From Pseudanabaena mucicola FACHB-723 (GTDB lineage: Bacteria > Cyanobacteriota > Cyanobacteriia > Pseudanabaenales > Pseudanabaenaceae), in NCBI RefSeq assembly GCF_014696385.1, contig NZ_JACJQB010000009.1, positions 54,546-118,545 on the forward strand: a DNA stretch of 64,000 bases, written 5' to 3'. Within the stretch, counting starts at the first letter, position 1; each line of letters opens with the position of its first letter. Below the pieces are notes generated by a model. That model did no database searches. It was not told the DNA's origin and saw nothing but the letters and a program-made list of their open reading frames with translations. This document shows positions 45,223 through 55,100 of this stretch, piece by piece. Position numbers and translations under genes: made by a program.

Positions 45223-46272
45223 GTGTTAAGTGGCAAAAAGAACCTAAGTAGATACTTAAAACGCATTGTCATCATTGCGATTCTTGTTTACCTTGCGTTT
45301 CGATTACGCCAGACTTTGCAATTGCTATTGATAAGTTTGTTTTGGGCAGGGGCAATTACCCCCATTGTCAAAAAATTAGTTGGTTTTAGAGTTAAGTTCA
45401 AGCGCTGGGATCTTGGGCTAAATCGTGTAGGCGCAGTTGCCGTACTTTATTTGCTTTTGCTGGTCATCGTCATGTTAGCGATTGCACCTGCACCACAGAT
45501 TATTCTGGAGTTGGGGCAATTTTTTATTAAATTGCCGAAACTGTTAGAACAGATCCAATTACCTCAAGCCTTATTTAAATTCAGCCCAGATCAACTAAAT
45601 CGTATTTTAGAAACACAGCCGTTGATCGATCAAGCACAGGACTTTGGCAAAGAAATTGTCAGTCAAACCTTTGTATTTACCTTGCAGTTTGTTAATGCGA
45701 TTGGCTTTGGCATCTTAAGCATGTTGATTGCAGCTTATATGGTAATTAACTCGGAAAGTTTAATCCGTCGTTGTCTACGACCATTTAAAAAAGAGATTCG
45801 GGATGAAGTAGAAACGCTGCTCCCCCCAGTCACTAATTGCTTGGGTGCTTATATGGTGGGGAGATTCGGTACATCTAGTCTGTTAGGATTTTGCACATAT
45901 TTAATTTTATCGATTTTCTCGATTCCCTTTGCAGGTGCTTTAGGCTTGTTGACTGCGATCGCAAATTTAATTCCTTATATTGGTGGATTAGCAGCACTTG
46001 CTGCAATTTTTATTGCCGCTTGGGGCAATAACTTTAACAATAGTGCGATCGCAATTTTTATTTGCTTTACCCTCCAACAGGTCGAAGCCTTTATACTGCA
46101 ACCTTGGCTAGTTGCACCATATTTAAATCTAGATCCCTTTGAGCTGTTGCTTTCGATTGTGGTGGGGGCGGAACTGTTTGGGATCATTGGCGCAATTATT
46201 GCTCCGCCCATCGCAGGCATCGGCAGAATTTGTTTCAATCACTTTAGTGCCAAACCCGCCACACCCGAATAA
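45223..46272 (+). CDS. AI-2E/PerM family transporter
   Basis: 349 residues. Start GTG 45223. Eight-ish hydrophobic segments with the characteristic second-half pattern: AYMVGRFGTSSLLGFCTYLIL, AGALGLLTAIANLIPYIGG and VEAFILQPWLVAPYLNLDPFELLLSIVVGAELFG. PerM proteins export small signals, ions or organic acids; substrate here unknown. Confidence 0.82.
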   Translation: MLSGKKNLSRYLKRIVIIAILVYLAFRLRQTLQLLLISLFWAGAITPIVKKLVGFRVKFKRWDLGLNRVGAVAVLYLLLLVIVMLAIAPAPQIILELGQFFIKLPKLLEQIQLPQALFKFSPDQLNRILETQPLIDQAQDFGKEIVSQTFVFTLQFVNAIGFGILSMLIAAYMVINSESLIRRCLRPFKKEIRDEVETLLPPVTNCLGAYMVGRFGTSSLLGFCTYLILSIFSIPFAGALGLLTAIANLIPYIGGLAALAAIFIAAWGNNFNNSAIAIFICFTLQQVEAFILQPWLVAPYLNLDPFELLLSIVVGAELFGIIGAIIAPPIAGIGRICFNHFSAKPATPE

Positions 46273-46283
46273 ACTAGTGTTAC

Positions 46284-46314
46284 GAAAAGAGGGTGGCATT
46301 GCCACCCTCTTTTC
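46284..46314 (+). terminator. Terminator between the AI-2E and YciI genes
   Basis: GAAAAGAGGGTGGC / GCCACCCTCTTTTC stem around ATT; convergent genes, so likely bidirectional. Confidence 0.85.
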
Positions 46315-46327
46315 ATTTAATCAAGCA

Positions 46328-46609
46328 TTAATAAACCTGAATCCATTCATGGATTTCGTAATCTGTCCAAATCCCATTTTGCCAATAGGGATCAGCCTCA
46401 ACTAATTGCTTTGCTGCTGCGCGATCACTAGCAACATATACTGCAAATACCTTGGTCACATCTTGGGTTGGTCCCACTGTCAGTAGTTGCCCTGCATCGT
46501 GCAGAGATTTTAGATTATCTAAATGGGCTTGACGAAAAGGTACTCGTTTTTCGAGAACATTCTCACAATAGCTACCCCACATTACAAATTTTTTAAGTTC
46601 GGTACTCAA
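46328..46609 (-). CDS. YciI family protein
   Basis: 93 residues with the YciI ferredoxin-like fold marks: VPFRQAHLDNL (conserved His), GQLLTVGPT, VFAVYVASDRAAAKQLVEADPYWQNGI (conserved Asp-Pro). Enzymatic role uncertain; related proteins act as small dehalogenase-like or muconolactone-type enzymes. Confidence 0.85.
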   Translation of the reverse strand: MSTELKKFVMWGSYCENVLEKRVPFRQAHLDNLKSLHDAGQLLTVGPTQDVTKVFAVYVASDRAAAKQLVEADPYWQNGIWTDYEIHEWIQVY

Positions 46610-46680
46610 GGTTTTGGCAATCTCCCAAATAAGTTAACTAAGTAATTAACAAGTAACTAGGCATAATTAAAACCCAGAGC

Positions 46681-46721
46681 TAAAACCTGTGGTGCACGCG
46701 CAGCGTGCACCACAGGTTTTA
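46681..46721. repeat. Long symmetrical hairpin
   Basis: TAAAACCTGTGGTGCACGC / GCGTGCACCACAGGTTTTA, a perfect 19-bp stem with a three-base loop (GCA). No T-run; position between two gene ends suggests a transcription or mobile palindrome role. Confidence 0.75.
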
Positions 46722-46778
46722 AGGTTTTTATATTTAATTGCGCCCAGTTACTTCGTAAAAAGCAAACATACCTCTAAA

Positions 46779-46829
46779 AGCTCAAAAAAAGAAAGGGATG
46801 CTTTAGCATCCCTTTCTTTTTTTGAGCTT
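46779..46829. terminator. Very long bidirectional terminator
   Basis: AAGCTCAAAAAAAGAAAGGGATGC pairs with GCATCCCTTTCTTTTTTTGAGCTT over about 24 bp with a TTTA loop. A-run and T-run flanks make it bidirectional; it lies downstream of the small minus-strand gene at 46851. Confidence 0.88.
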
Positions 46830-46850
46830 AAACATCGCAGATATAATATC

Positions 46851-47024
46851 TTAGCTAAAAAATAGACGGTCAACGATTAGGGCAACGACCGTAGCAAAGG
46901 CAGTTACACCAACAGCAACAAAAATATTTTGACCTTGGCTAACACTAAAACATGCGACAGCACCTGCACCCAAACCTGCGGTCACTGCGGCAACAACAGG
47001 ATCTTTAGTCGAATTGTTATACAT
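46851..47024 (-). CDS. Small conserved membrane protein
   Basis: 57 residues from ATG 47024, preferred over a 79-codon frame. MYNNSTKDPVVAAVTAGLG is followed by hydrophobic segments with a Gly-rich turn and ends in VDRLFFS. I recall near-identical short proteins in other cyanobacteria but no function. Single gene with a long terminator after it. Confidence 0.65.
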   Translation of the reverse strand: MYNNSTKDPVVAAVTAGLGAGAVACFSVSQGQNIFVAVGVTAFATVVALIVDRLFFS

Positions 47025-47365
47025 CTTATAAAAATACCGAATATATTTGAAAGGCTTTATTAATGCCCCTAGCCTACAGCAGCAGATCAAGCTGTTGCCT
47101 GATTCTCAATAATTCTTCGTGCTATCAACTATTTTTTGTAATATTCGGTTACAAAAAAGGTCGCCGTATGCAATTCCAGTAAGTTGCTAGGAAGATTCTA
47201 ACTCTATCGTTTGGCTTAAATTGATCCCCGCCCAATCTGGCAAATCCCCATTTATCAGTGATTTTGATCTCAGCCTAGCGAGTACCCGACTTGCCTACCA
47301 AAAGTTGTCACCAAATATCTGATAGATTTATATATGTTTACAAAGTCAATTTAATAAAAAATTTT
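47025..47365. other. Intergenic region upstream of ycf39
   Basis: 341 bases between divergent genes. AT-rich with a run resembling a promoter near 47330 (TATATATGTTTACAAAG). No tRNA or small RNA recognised and no HIP1. Confidence 0.5.
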
Positions 47366-48319
47366 ATGAGCTTACTGATCGTTGGCGCGACAGGTACATT
47401 AGGTCGTCAAATCACCCGTCACGCACTAGATCGGGGGCTGAAAGTCAAATGTTTTGTGCGTTACCCTAAAAAAGCCAACTTCCTTAGAGAATGGGGTGCA
47501 GATTTAGTCGCAGGAAACCTGAATAATCCTGATAGTATCGACGATGCACTAGAAGGGGTTACCGAAGTCATTGACGCAGCCACAACTCGTGCCACTGGAT
47601 CAATGAGAATTAAAGATGTTGATTGGCTCGGCAAGGTAAATCTAATCCAAGCAGCTGAACGTGCCAAGATTGAGCGCTTTGTCTTTTTCTCGATTCTCAA
47701 TGCCGAGAAATATCCCAATGTGCCATTAATGGACATAAAGTATTGCACTGAAAAATTTCTTGCCTCTACAGATCTGAAGTACACCATCCTCAAGCCCTGT
47801 GGATTTTTCCAAAACTTGATTGGTGAATACGCAATTCCCATCCTTGAAAATCAAACGATCTGGATTGGTGGCGAATCATCACCGATCGCTTACATGAATA
47901 CTCAAGACATTGCCAAGTTTGCTGTCCGAGCCTTGACCGTTAAAGAAACTGAACGTCAGTCTTTTGCGATCGCAGGTCCTAAAGCATGGCAACCCAGCGA
48001 AATCATTAAACTCTGCGAAAGGATGTCAGGTCGTACCCGCAGAACTGCCAACATGCCAATTGGTTTACTCCGCTTTGCTCGCAAGGTAGCACTTGCCTTT
48101 GAATTTGGTTGGAGCTTTGCAGAACGCATGACCTACGCCGAAGTCCTTGCTAGTGGCATCCCCCTTGATGCTGACATGACCGAAACTTACAAGATTTTTG
48201 GACTAGCCGAAGAAGACATGACCACCTTAGAATCTTACATGCAGGAATACTTTAGCCGTATTCTCAAAAAACTGAAGGAGTTGGACTACAAGGAACCAAA
48301 AATCAAAGCTCCTTTCTAA
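47366..48319 (+). CDS. ycf39: Ycf39-type NAD(P)-binding protein
   Basis: 317 residues from ATG 47366, where the Rossmann motif LLIVGATGTLGRQITRHA begins; a longer frame to 47291 adds unsupported residues. The tail TLESYMQEYFSRILKKLKELDY and the middle NTQDIAKFAVRAL match Ycf39/HCF244, an atypical short-chain dehydrogenase that binds high-light-inducible proteins and delivers chlorophyll during photosystem II D1 synthesis. The catalytic Tyr/Lys pattern is not required in this family. Single gene. Confidence 0.9.
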   Translation: MSLLIVGATGTLGRQITRHALDRGLKVKCFVRYPKKANFLREWGADLVAGNLNNPDSIDDALEGVTEVIDAATTRATGSMRIKDVDWLGKVNLIQAAERAKIERFVFFSILNAEKYPNVPLMDIKYCTEKFLASTDLKYTILKPCGFFQNLIGEYAIPILENQTIWIGGESSPIAYMNTQDIAKFAVRALTVKETERQSFAIAGPKAWQPSEIIKLCERMSGRTRRTANMPIGLLRFARKVALAFEFGWSFAERMTYAEVLASGIPLDADMTETYKIFGLAEEDMTTLESYMQEYFSRILKKLKELDYKEPKIKAPF

Positions 48320-48510
48320 GGATTCGATAAGTACCAACAACTACTATATATTTGAGGGCAAATATTATTGAAATGTAGTTGGCATGTATATTCTGCACAG
48401 ACGACATTTTAAATTTATTGCTATATTGAAATCTGCATAAGCATCGTTACTAGCTCGTGAAATGCAAAATACAGCAACCAATTAACTAAAAACGACAATA
48501 CAAACAAACC

Positions 48511-48816
48511 ATGAGCAAATCACCATTAGACGCTTTTTTTATTGGTAGAGCCACTGCTGAAGCTGTAATTGACCGTGTTGAAGACACCTTAACTGAAGCT
48601 ATCAGTGCATTTGGGAAATTTGATGCTGAACAACGGGAGCATTTGCGGAGCTTTGTCGAAACAATTTTGGAAAAAGCTGAACAGCAAAAGGGTTCTGTTA
48701 AAGCCAATGACAATGATATCGATGCTGACGAGCTACAAGAGACCATTGATAATCTCCGTGCTGAAATTGCTCAACTAAAATCTGAGCTACAGCAATATCG
48801 AGTCAATAACAACTAA
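48511..48816 (+). CDS. Conserved cyanobacterial/plastid protein (DUF6825-like)
   Basis: 101 residues. N-terminus SPLDAFFIGRATAEAVIDRVEDTLTEAISAFGKFDAEQREHL is nearly invariant in cyanobacterial relatives as I recall them and resembles DUF6825. A coiled coil occupies the end (about 75-97). No membrane span. Function unknown. A 13-bp hairpin follows two bases after the stop. Confidence 0.65.
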   Translation: MSKSPLDAFFIGRATAEAVIDRVEDTLTEAISAFGKFDAEQREHLRSFVETILEKAEQQKGSVKANDNDIDADELQETIDNLRAEIAQLKSELQQYRVNNN

Positions 48817-48818
48817 CA

Positions 48819-48859
48819 CAATCATATAGACGGCCAAACTTTGACTGTCTATATGATTG
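48819..48859 (+). terminator. Hairpin after the DUF6825-like gene
   Basis: CAATCATATAGAC / GTCTATATGATTG perfect 13-bp stem with a 15-base loop. The large loop makes termination less certain. Confidence 0.6.
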
Positions 48860-48984
48860 CTTCAACTTCTCAGCTCATTAGTCTATAAACAATTCAAGCG
48901 TCAGCTAGTTTTGTGCTTGCAAAATTTCGCTAAAATGTTAAGATAATAGACGCTTTAAACTATGTCATTTCGCTAAAGGGATAA

Positions 48985-49281
<297 letters not shown>

Positions 49282-49581
49282 TTCCTCAAATTAGACAAGT
49301 CAGTTAGTATCTGCATTATCTGTAGCGTCGTTTTCTGGCTAGTAACAAACCCTGTTTGCTTAGTCGTGTCAAAGCATAGGTTTATCTGTATAGATTTGTT
49401 ACAATTGTTCAGAGAAATAATTTAAGAAGTAATTAGCTTAGGAATACGGCGTTACAACATCTTGTTGACAACCTGAATATTCGGGCAGGTTGCAGAATAA
49501 TCGCTTCTCCCTACAGTTCATCTCGTCTGCGATCTTGAGATATTCTCAACCTGTCCTGCTCATACCTATGGACTTATCTCC
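49282..49581. other. Intergenic region after rpsT
   Basis: 300 bases. Contains a small hairpin CAACCTG...CAGGTTG (49470-49494) and TTGTTACAATTGTT near 49398; otherwise no gene, terminator or RNA element recognised. A transcript leader for the DUF7219-like gene is possible. Confidence 0.45.
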
Positions 49582-49815
49582 ATGTCAACATCAGATAAAG
49601 ATAGCTTTTTAAATCCCATCTCTAGTTTTAGAGGCGAGTTTTCACCCCAAAACTTAGCCTTTGATGCTAACCTACAAGAGTTCACCAATCGGATATCGAT
49701 TATTTGTGCCTTAGAGACTGGTGGTAAAATTTCACCAAACGAAGCTTATCAACAAATCAAAGACCTCTGGAAAAAACTAGATGAGTCTAAGGAAAATCTT
49801 CTAGGTGGCGATTGA
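49582..49815 (+). CDS. Conserved cyanobacterial protein (DUF7219-like)
   Basis: 77 residues: FSPQNLAFDANLQEFTNRISIICALETGGKISPNEAYQQIKDLWKKL is a conserved helical core that I recall from many cyanobacteria. Function unknown. Soluble, no signal. The helicase leader follows. Confidence 0.65.
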   Translation: MSTSDKDSFLNPISSFRGEFSPQNLAFDANLQEFTNRISIICALETGGKISPNEAYQQIKDLWKKLDESKENLLGGD

Positions 49816-50147
49816 GAGTACCCCTAGAGAGATAAATAGCAACACGATTACCATTTTTCGCTTACTCTCACCATAGACATAAATCGATTAAAAGGTTGTT
49901 TACAATCTTTAACATAGGTTTATACTAGAAATAATTAACTTCATTTTGCTGATTTCTCCCATTGCATGACTATCCAAAGCAATCTAATCTTTGGAAGCTG
50001 AGGTTTTCATAGAAGAACTCTTTTTAAACCGCTTAAAATTTAGGGCAGAGATGTCCTTCGGCTTTGTTATTGATTGTTTATCGCGTGCGATTGGCAGAAT
50101 AGGCGAACTGTTCTTAGAACAAATTTGCTGCAAATCTTAGGATCATC
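49816..50147 (+). promoter_or_regulatory. Long leader upstream of the DEAD-box helicase
   Basis: 332 gene-free bases before the helicase start. CATAGGTTTATACTAGAAAT around 49911 resembles a -10 region. Long 5' leaders that control cold or redox response are known for cyanobacterial DEAD-box genes (crhR), so this may be regulatory; I did not identify a specific structure. Confidence 0.45.
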
Positions 50148-51668
50148 ATGCCCTCATCTTTTCTTTCTCTCGGTATTTCAGAAGCACGAGTTGCTAAGCT
50201 CGAATCTATTGGCTTTACAGAGCCTACAGCGATTCAAGAGCAAGCAATTCCTCAACTACTCGCAGGTGCGGATGTACTCGGTCAAGCACAGACTGGTACT
50301 GGTAAAACTGCTGCCTTCGCCTTACCAATTCTTGAACGTTTGGATCTAGATAATGATTCTCTACAAGCGTTAATTTTGACTCCAACTCGCGAACTTGCAA
50401 TTCAAGTTGGACAAGCTCTGCGTAGCTTTAACACCAAACCTAGTGCAAAAATTCTCACTGTATATGGCGGATCTGACATCAGCCGCCAAATGATTCAACT
50501 GGAACGAGGTGTTCATGTTGTAGTTGGTACTCCTGGTCGTGTAATCGACCTAATGGAGCGTGGCAAGCTGAAGCTAGAGAGTCTAGCTTGGTTTGTTTTG
50601 GATGAAGCCGACGAAATGCTTAATATGGGCTTCATTCAAGATGTCGAGCGGATCTTGGTAACTACTCCTTCCACCAAACAAAGCACTTTCTTTTCCGCAA
50701 CTATGCCTCCTGCGGTGAAGCGTTTGGTAAAGAACTTCCTCAAGTCTCCTGTCACTGTTAAGGTAGAGACTCAAGACTCTACGCCTACTCGCATTGATCA
50801 ACAGATTTATCTAGTTCCTTATCACCTGACTAAAGAAGAAGCTCTATTGCCTGTATTGGAGTATGAAGCTCCTGCTTCTGCAATTATCTTTGTGCGAACT
50901 AAGGATTCAGCTAGCCGATTGACGGAAATCCTTCAAGCTTCTGGCCATAGTGTCGATGAGTATCACGGTAATCTTTCCCAATCTCAGAGAGAAGCTCTAC
51001 TCCGTCGTTTCCGTAATCAGCAAGTGCGTTGGGTTGTGGCAACTGACATTGCGGCGCGTGGTTTGGATATCGATGGTCTGACTCATGTCTTTAACCTTGA
51101 TATTCCTGATGATCCCGAACGTTATGTTCACCGTATTGGTCGTACTGGTCGTGCTGGTAAGAAGGGAATCGCGATTACTTTGATTTCTGGAAAAGAGCGT
51201 TACAAATTGCGTCAATTGGAGCAACAGGTAGGTATGCCATTACCTCCATTGCCTCTTCCTAATGTGGCACAAATTCAGGAACGTCGTATTGGTCGATTCA
51301 CCGAACAAATGCTACAAGCTCTAGCTGGTGAACGTCTTGCGTCTTTCTTGCCGCTAGTATCTCAGTTGGTTGAGGAATACGATCCTCAAGCAATTGCTGC
51401 TGCTGCGTTACAACTGGCTTACACTCAGTTACAGTCTGACAAGGCTGAGCAAGCTGCATTACAGGTCTTAGCTAAGCAACCCCATAGTCCTTCTGGTCGC
51501 GATCGCGATCGTGATGGTGCTTACAACAGTGGTAGACCAATTAAGCGTGGTCAGAGTGGCTCTCGCGATGGCGGTGGTCGTTCAGGCGGCGGTGGTCGTT
51601 CGGGCGGATATGATTCTCGCCGACCTACTCGTGCAGGGGATCGCTCTTCGGCTCCTGTCAAATACTAG
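50148..51668 (+). CDS. DEAD-box RNA helicase
   Basis: 506 residues. Q motif FTEPTAIQEQAIPQLL near 24, motif I AQTGTGKTAA near 45, Ia PTRELA near 78, Ib TPGRVID, motif II VLDEADEML near 152, III SAT near 183, V TDIAARGLDID near 300 and VI HRIGRTGRAGKKG near 325. After residue 360 a helical extension and a Gly/Arg/Ser-rich RGG-like tail follow, as in CsdA/CrhR-type helicases. Probably a cold- or stress-responsive RNA helicase acting on ribosome or mRNA structure. Confidence 0.93.
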   Translation: MPSSFLSLGISEARVAKLESIGFTEPTAIQEQAIPQLLAGADVLGQAQTGTGKTAAFALPILERLDLDNDSLQALILTPTRELAIQVGQALRSFNTKPSAKILTVYGGSDISRQMIQLERGVHVVVGTPGRVIDLMERGKLKLESLAWFVLDEADEMLNMGFIQDVERILVTTPSTKQSTFFSATMPPAVKRLVKNFLKSPVTVKVETQDSTPTRIDQQIYLVPYHLTKEEALLPVLEYEAPASAIIFVRTKDSASRLTEILQASGHSVDEYHGNLSQSQREALLRRFRNQQVRWVVATDIAARGLDIDGLTHVFNLDIPDDPERYVHRIGRTGRAGKKGIAITLISGKERYKLRQLEQQVGMPLPPLPLPNVAQIQERRIGRFTEQMLQALAGERLASFLPLVSQLVEEYDPQAIAAAALQLAYTQLQSDKAEQAALQVLAKQPHSPSGRDRDRDGAYNSGRPIKRGQSGSRDGGGRSGGGGRSGGYDSRRPTRAGDRSSAPVKY

Positions 51669-51674
51669 ACTTCC

Positions 51675-51717
51675 ATATTCTAGAAGTGTCATGCGAAGCG
51701 TGACATTTCTAGAATAT
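51675..51717 (+). terminator. Terminator after the helicase
   Basis: ATATTCTAGAAGTGTCATGC / GCGTGACATTTCTAGAATAT (stem of about 20 bp with two mismatches, GAA loop). Confidence 0.8.
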
Positions 51718-51777
51718 AGCCCGATCGCTGGATAGTTCTGAATTAGAACTTAGGCGATAATAATAAATAACTAATCG

Positions 51778-51836
51778 CAGCCCAAGCAACTGAAAGAGAA
51801 GTTCTTAATTGAATTTCTAATCTATTGCTTGGGCTG
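51778..51836 (+). promoter_or_regulatory. Hairpin leader before the MFS gene
   Basis: CAGCCCAAGCA (51778-51788) and TGCTTGGGCTG (51826-51836) form a perfect 11-bp stem enclosing 37 bases with an internal AGTTCTTAATTGAATTT partial palindrome. It ends 45 bases before the transporter start and could be a leader attenuator or a dispersed palindrome. Confidence 0.5.
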
Positions 51837-51881
51837 AATGTTTAATTGCTCTTAATGGTCATTTAATGGTCATATCAAAAC

Positions 51882-53144
51882 ATGCAGTCTCTAAATACTT
51901 TCTCTAGTCTTGATCATTACCTTCGCAAAAATCTGACTGCGGTTTTTTTGGCTGGTTTGTTTTTCTGGTCAAGTATGGCATCACAGTTACCGACTATCCC
52001 TCTTTATATCCGCACCTTAACGCAGTCCTTTGACCAAATTGGGATGGTAATGGGTTCTTTTGCGATCGGTTTATTAGTTTGTCGTTCCTATCTTGGTAAA
52101 CTCTCTGATCGCAAAGGCAGACGCTACACTATGCGGATTGGATTGGTTGTGGCAGCGATTATTCCCTTGTGCTATGCCTTTTCTCCATCAATTCCGATGT
52201 TAATGTTTTTTCGAGCCTTGCATGGGATCAGTATTGCTGCATTTGCCTCTAGCTATAGTGCCTTAGTAGCCGACCTTGCACCCATTGAAAAACGCGGAGA
52301 AGTGATTGGCTATATGAGCTTGGTCAATCCATTGGGACTGGCTTTTGGCCCTGCAATTGGGGGATTGATGTATGAGGCTTGGGGCTATCAACTTCTTTTT
52401 GTTTCGGCTTCTTTATTAGCATTTGCAGGACTCTTACTTTCTTTTCAAATTGCGACTGAAGGAAATCAGGATGAGCGTCAAGTCGCAACCCCACACCCAA
52501 AGAAATTAGGATTTTGGCAAACCTTCTTAAATCCTCGTGTTAGAGTGCCTTCCACAATTCTATTATTGGTGGGACTTGCCTTTGGGACACTCAGTTCTTT
52601 TATGCCGATTTTGATGCAGCAAAAAAATATTGGACTGAATGCTGGCTTGTTTTATATGGCGGCAGCATTGTCTGGATTTATTATTCGGTTTCCTGTGGCA
52701 AGCCTCAGCGATCAATGGGGACGCGGTATTTTTATTTCGATTGGTGTTTTCTTTTATGCTGTGTCCATGACCCTGATCTATTTTGCCAACCATGACTATA
52801 CTTTTTTACTGTCGGGAGTAGCAGAAGGTATTGGCGCGGGGATCACTATTCCTGCGATTGTTGCGCTACTTGCCGATCGCACTGTGCCTCAAGAACGGGG
52901 TTATGTATTTGGAATGACGTGGATTGGCTTTGATGTGGGCATTGCGATCGCAGGGCCAATTATGGGTAGAATGATTGCCTTTGTGGGGATCACCAATATT
53001 TTTGCGATCGCAACAGGACTTTGTGTATTGGGATTAATAATTTTTGGTACACAGTCCAACAAAACTGTGGTTGATTCCTTTAAATTTGCGATCGGTCAGA
53101 CACCTGATCGCTATGCGGTTAAGCAAAACTCACTTGTTTGTTAA
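51882..53144 (+). CDS. Major facilitator superfamily transporter
   Basis: 420 residues with twelve hydrophobic segments. The loop 2-3 motif GKLSDRKGRRYTMRIG near 77 and its second-half counterpart SLSDQWGRGIF near 275 are MFS marks; VNPLGLAFGPAIGGLMYE near 145 resembles the drug/proton antiporter motif C. Substrate not predictable. HIP1 octamers are frequent in the gene, so it is an old resident. Confidence 0.85.
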   Translation: MQSLNTFSSLDHYLRKNLTAVFLAGLFFWSSMASQLPTIPLYIRTLTQSFDQIGMVMGSFAIGLLVCRSYLGKLSDRKGRRYTMRIGLVVAAIIPLCYAFSPSIPMLMFFRALHGISIAAFASSYSALVADLAPIEKRGEVIGYMSLVNPLGLAFGPAIGGLMYEAWGYQLLFVSASLLAFAGLLLSFQIATEGNQDERQVATPHPKKLGFWQTFLNPRVRVPSTILLLVGLAFGTLSSFMPILMQQKNIGLNAGLFYMAAALSGFIIRFPVASLSDQWGRGIFISIGVFFYAVSMTLIYFANHDYTFLLSGVAEGIGAGITIPAIVALLADRTVPQERGYVFGMTWIGFDVGIAIAGPIMGRMIAFVGITNIFAIATGLCVLGLIIFGTQSNKTVVDSFKFAIGQTPDRYAVKQNSLVC

Positions 53145-53181
53145 GTTTGCTTTAGCTAATTAGTTCAGCATAGTTACAACC

Positions 53182-53236
53182 AAAACTTAGAAGCTCGTGT
53201 CACACGCTTAGCGTGTGACACGAGCTTCTAAGTTTT
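53182..53236 (+). terminator. Very long terminator hairpin after the MFS gene
   Basis: AAAACTTAGAAGCTCGTGTC...GACACGAGCTTCTAAGTTTT, a perfect stem of about 25 bp around CACACGCTTAGCGTGTG. It is the longest hairpin in the window. Confidence 0.85.
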
Positions 53237-53355
53237 AAATTTATTTTGTTTAACATTTCATAAACATTACATTGAAAGTCATAGATATATGATGTTGGTA
53301 GTGTGTATCAGCACTTTTATATAGGACTAATACTCAATAAATCAGGGAGGGTTCT

Positions 53356-55089
53356 ATGACCACATCAGAATCAGGATTTCCTCAAAAAGCGGGTCGAGCA
53401 GCACAGGTTGGAGCCAGTTTGGTGACAGCAAAAATTGCAGGTAATCTTGCCCTTGCATCGGGAGTAACGATTGCTTTATTGGTGGGAATTGTTTTTTCGC
53501 TAGTCACTGCCACAATCTTTATTGTCAACAGCCCCAATCCCCTAATCGGTTTTGGCGTTGCCGTGATTGTGACCGTGTTGATCAATGCGATTATTTTCTT
53601 TGTCTCACCTTGGATTATGGATTTAGTCCAAGGCTGGCTCTATCACACTCGATGGGTCAGTCTTGATGAAATTGAGCGACATAGTCCTGAGTCTGCACGT
53701 GTAATTCAGCGCGTTTGCAGTCTCAAAAAAATTACACAGCCTCGCTTAGGCATTATTGATGACAATAATCCGACCGCCTTTACCTATGGTGCTTTACCCA
53801 ATAGCGCCCGTCTGGTAGTAAGTGCAGGTCTATTTAAATATCTAGATGATGATGAAGCAGCAACTGTCTATGCCCACGAGCTTGGACATATCGTCAATTG
53901 GGACTTTGCCCTCATGACCGTCGCTTCGACCTTGGTACAAATCACCTATTTACTCTATGTCACCATTCGCGAGATTGGCAAAAAAGTGAATGATGAACGG
54001 GCAGAAAACGCAGCCATGGCGACGGCTTTTATTGCCTATATCTTTTACATTATCGGTACATATCTACTGCTTTACCTATCGCGCACTAGAGAATATTTTG
54101 CTGATCATTTTGCCGCTGAGCAGACGGGTAATCCCAATGGTTTATCTCGTGCCTTAGTGAAGATTGCCTATGGCATTGTCCAAGAAACAGAGCAATCTAA
54201 AGAACCAAGTCGATTACTACAAGGTACTCGCGCTCTTGGTATTTATGACGCAAAAGCAGCAGCTTCTACTGGTACTGCCTATCAAATTTCTTCTTCGCCC
54301 GAAAAAGTTGGTCGCCTATTCCTTTGGGATTTGTTCAATCCTTGGGGCTGGTGGATGGAGTTAAATTCGACCCATCCGCTCACAGGTAAGCGTGTTCGCG
54401 CTCTCAGTAACTATGCTGAGCAGTTAGGGCTAGCGATGGAATTTGATATGGGTCGTGTGGTTGCTGAAGGTAAACAACTCGACAAGAAACGTCTCTATGG
54501 TACTTTCTATCAGGATGTTCTGCTATATGGTGCGGAATTTATCGCCATTGTTATTGGTTTAGCGATCGGGGCAGTTCTGTTTAAAAACATCGGTGGAGTC
54601 AAGGCGTTTGTAGCAATGCCACTGCTATTGCTAAGTGTTGTGATGATCTTCAAGCGATCGATCATGTATCCTAGCTCTAAAAATGCACCTGCTAATGATG
54701 TGATTACGCTCATGTCTGATGCCTATGCTAGTCCTCTACGTGGTCAACCTGTTCAACTAGAAGGTACTCTCATCGGTAGAGGAGATGCTGGCTATGTATT
54801 TGGTTCTGATCTGAAGTTGCAGGACAAAACAGGCATGATGTATTTACTCTATGCTTCTCGTTGGGGTCCTTTGGGTAACTTCTTTTTTGGGATGAAACGT
54901 GTAGAAGGTTTGATTGGCACAGAAACTACAGCAAAAGGTTGGTTCCGTCGCGGTGTTGCATCTTGGATGGATTTAGAACTCCTATCAACCAAGAATGGCA
55001 ACAAAGTTTCTAGTCATCCTGCTTTTTGGGGTTTAGTTTTGTCAATTATCTTTTTGGCGATCGCAGCATTACTATTTGTTGCTGCCTAG
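53356..55089 (+). CDS. M48 family zinc metallopeptidase
   Basis: 577 residues. HELGH at about 174-178 in VYAHELGHIVNWDFA with the third ligand Glu in TREYFADHFAAEQ, as in HtpX. Membrane segments are near 35-90 and 195-240 and two near 390-430. A C-terminal domain of about 120 residues (VITLMSDAYASPLRGQPVQLEGTLIGRG...) and a final membrane helix extend beyond HtpX and are typical of the cyanobacterial form. Likely membrane-protein quality control. A GGGAGGG ribosome site lies eight bases before the ATG. Confidence 0.88.
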   Translation: MTTSESGFPQKAGRAAQVGASLVTAKIAGNLALASGVTIALLVGIVFSLVTATIFIVNSPNPLIGFGVAVIVTVLINAIIFFVSPWIMDLVQGWLYHTRWVSLDEIERHSPESARVIQRVCSLKKITQPRLGIIDDNNPTAFTYGALPNSARLVVSAGLFKYLDDDEAATVYAHELGHIVNWDFALMTVASTLVQITYLLYVTIREIGKKVNDERAENAAMATAFIAYIFYIIGTYLLLYLSRTREYFADHFAAEQTGNPNGLSRALVKIAYGIVQETEQSKEPSRLLQGTRALGIYDAKAAASTGTAYQISSSPEKVGRLFLWDLFNPWGWWMELNSTHPLTGKRVRALSNYAEQLGLAMEFDMGRVVAEGKQLDKKRLYGTFYQDVLLYGAEFIAIVIGLAIGAVLFKNIGGVKAFVAMPLLLLSVVMIFKRSIMYPSSKNAPANDVITLMSDAYASPLRGQPVQLEGTLIGRGDAGYVFGSDLKLQDKTGMMYLLYASRWGPLGNFFFGMKRVEGLIGTETTAKGWFRRGVASWMDLELLSTKNGNKVSSHPAFWGLVLSIIFLAIAALLFVAA

Positions 55090-55100
55090 TTCCTACTTTT

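Noticed and set aside
47025..47365. Possible tRNA or small RNA upstream of ycf39
   Set aside because: No cloverleaf or terminator seen.
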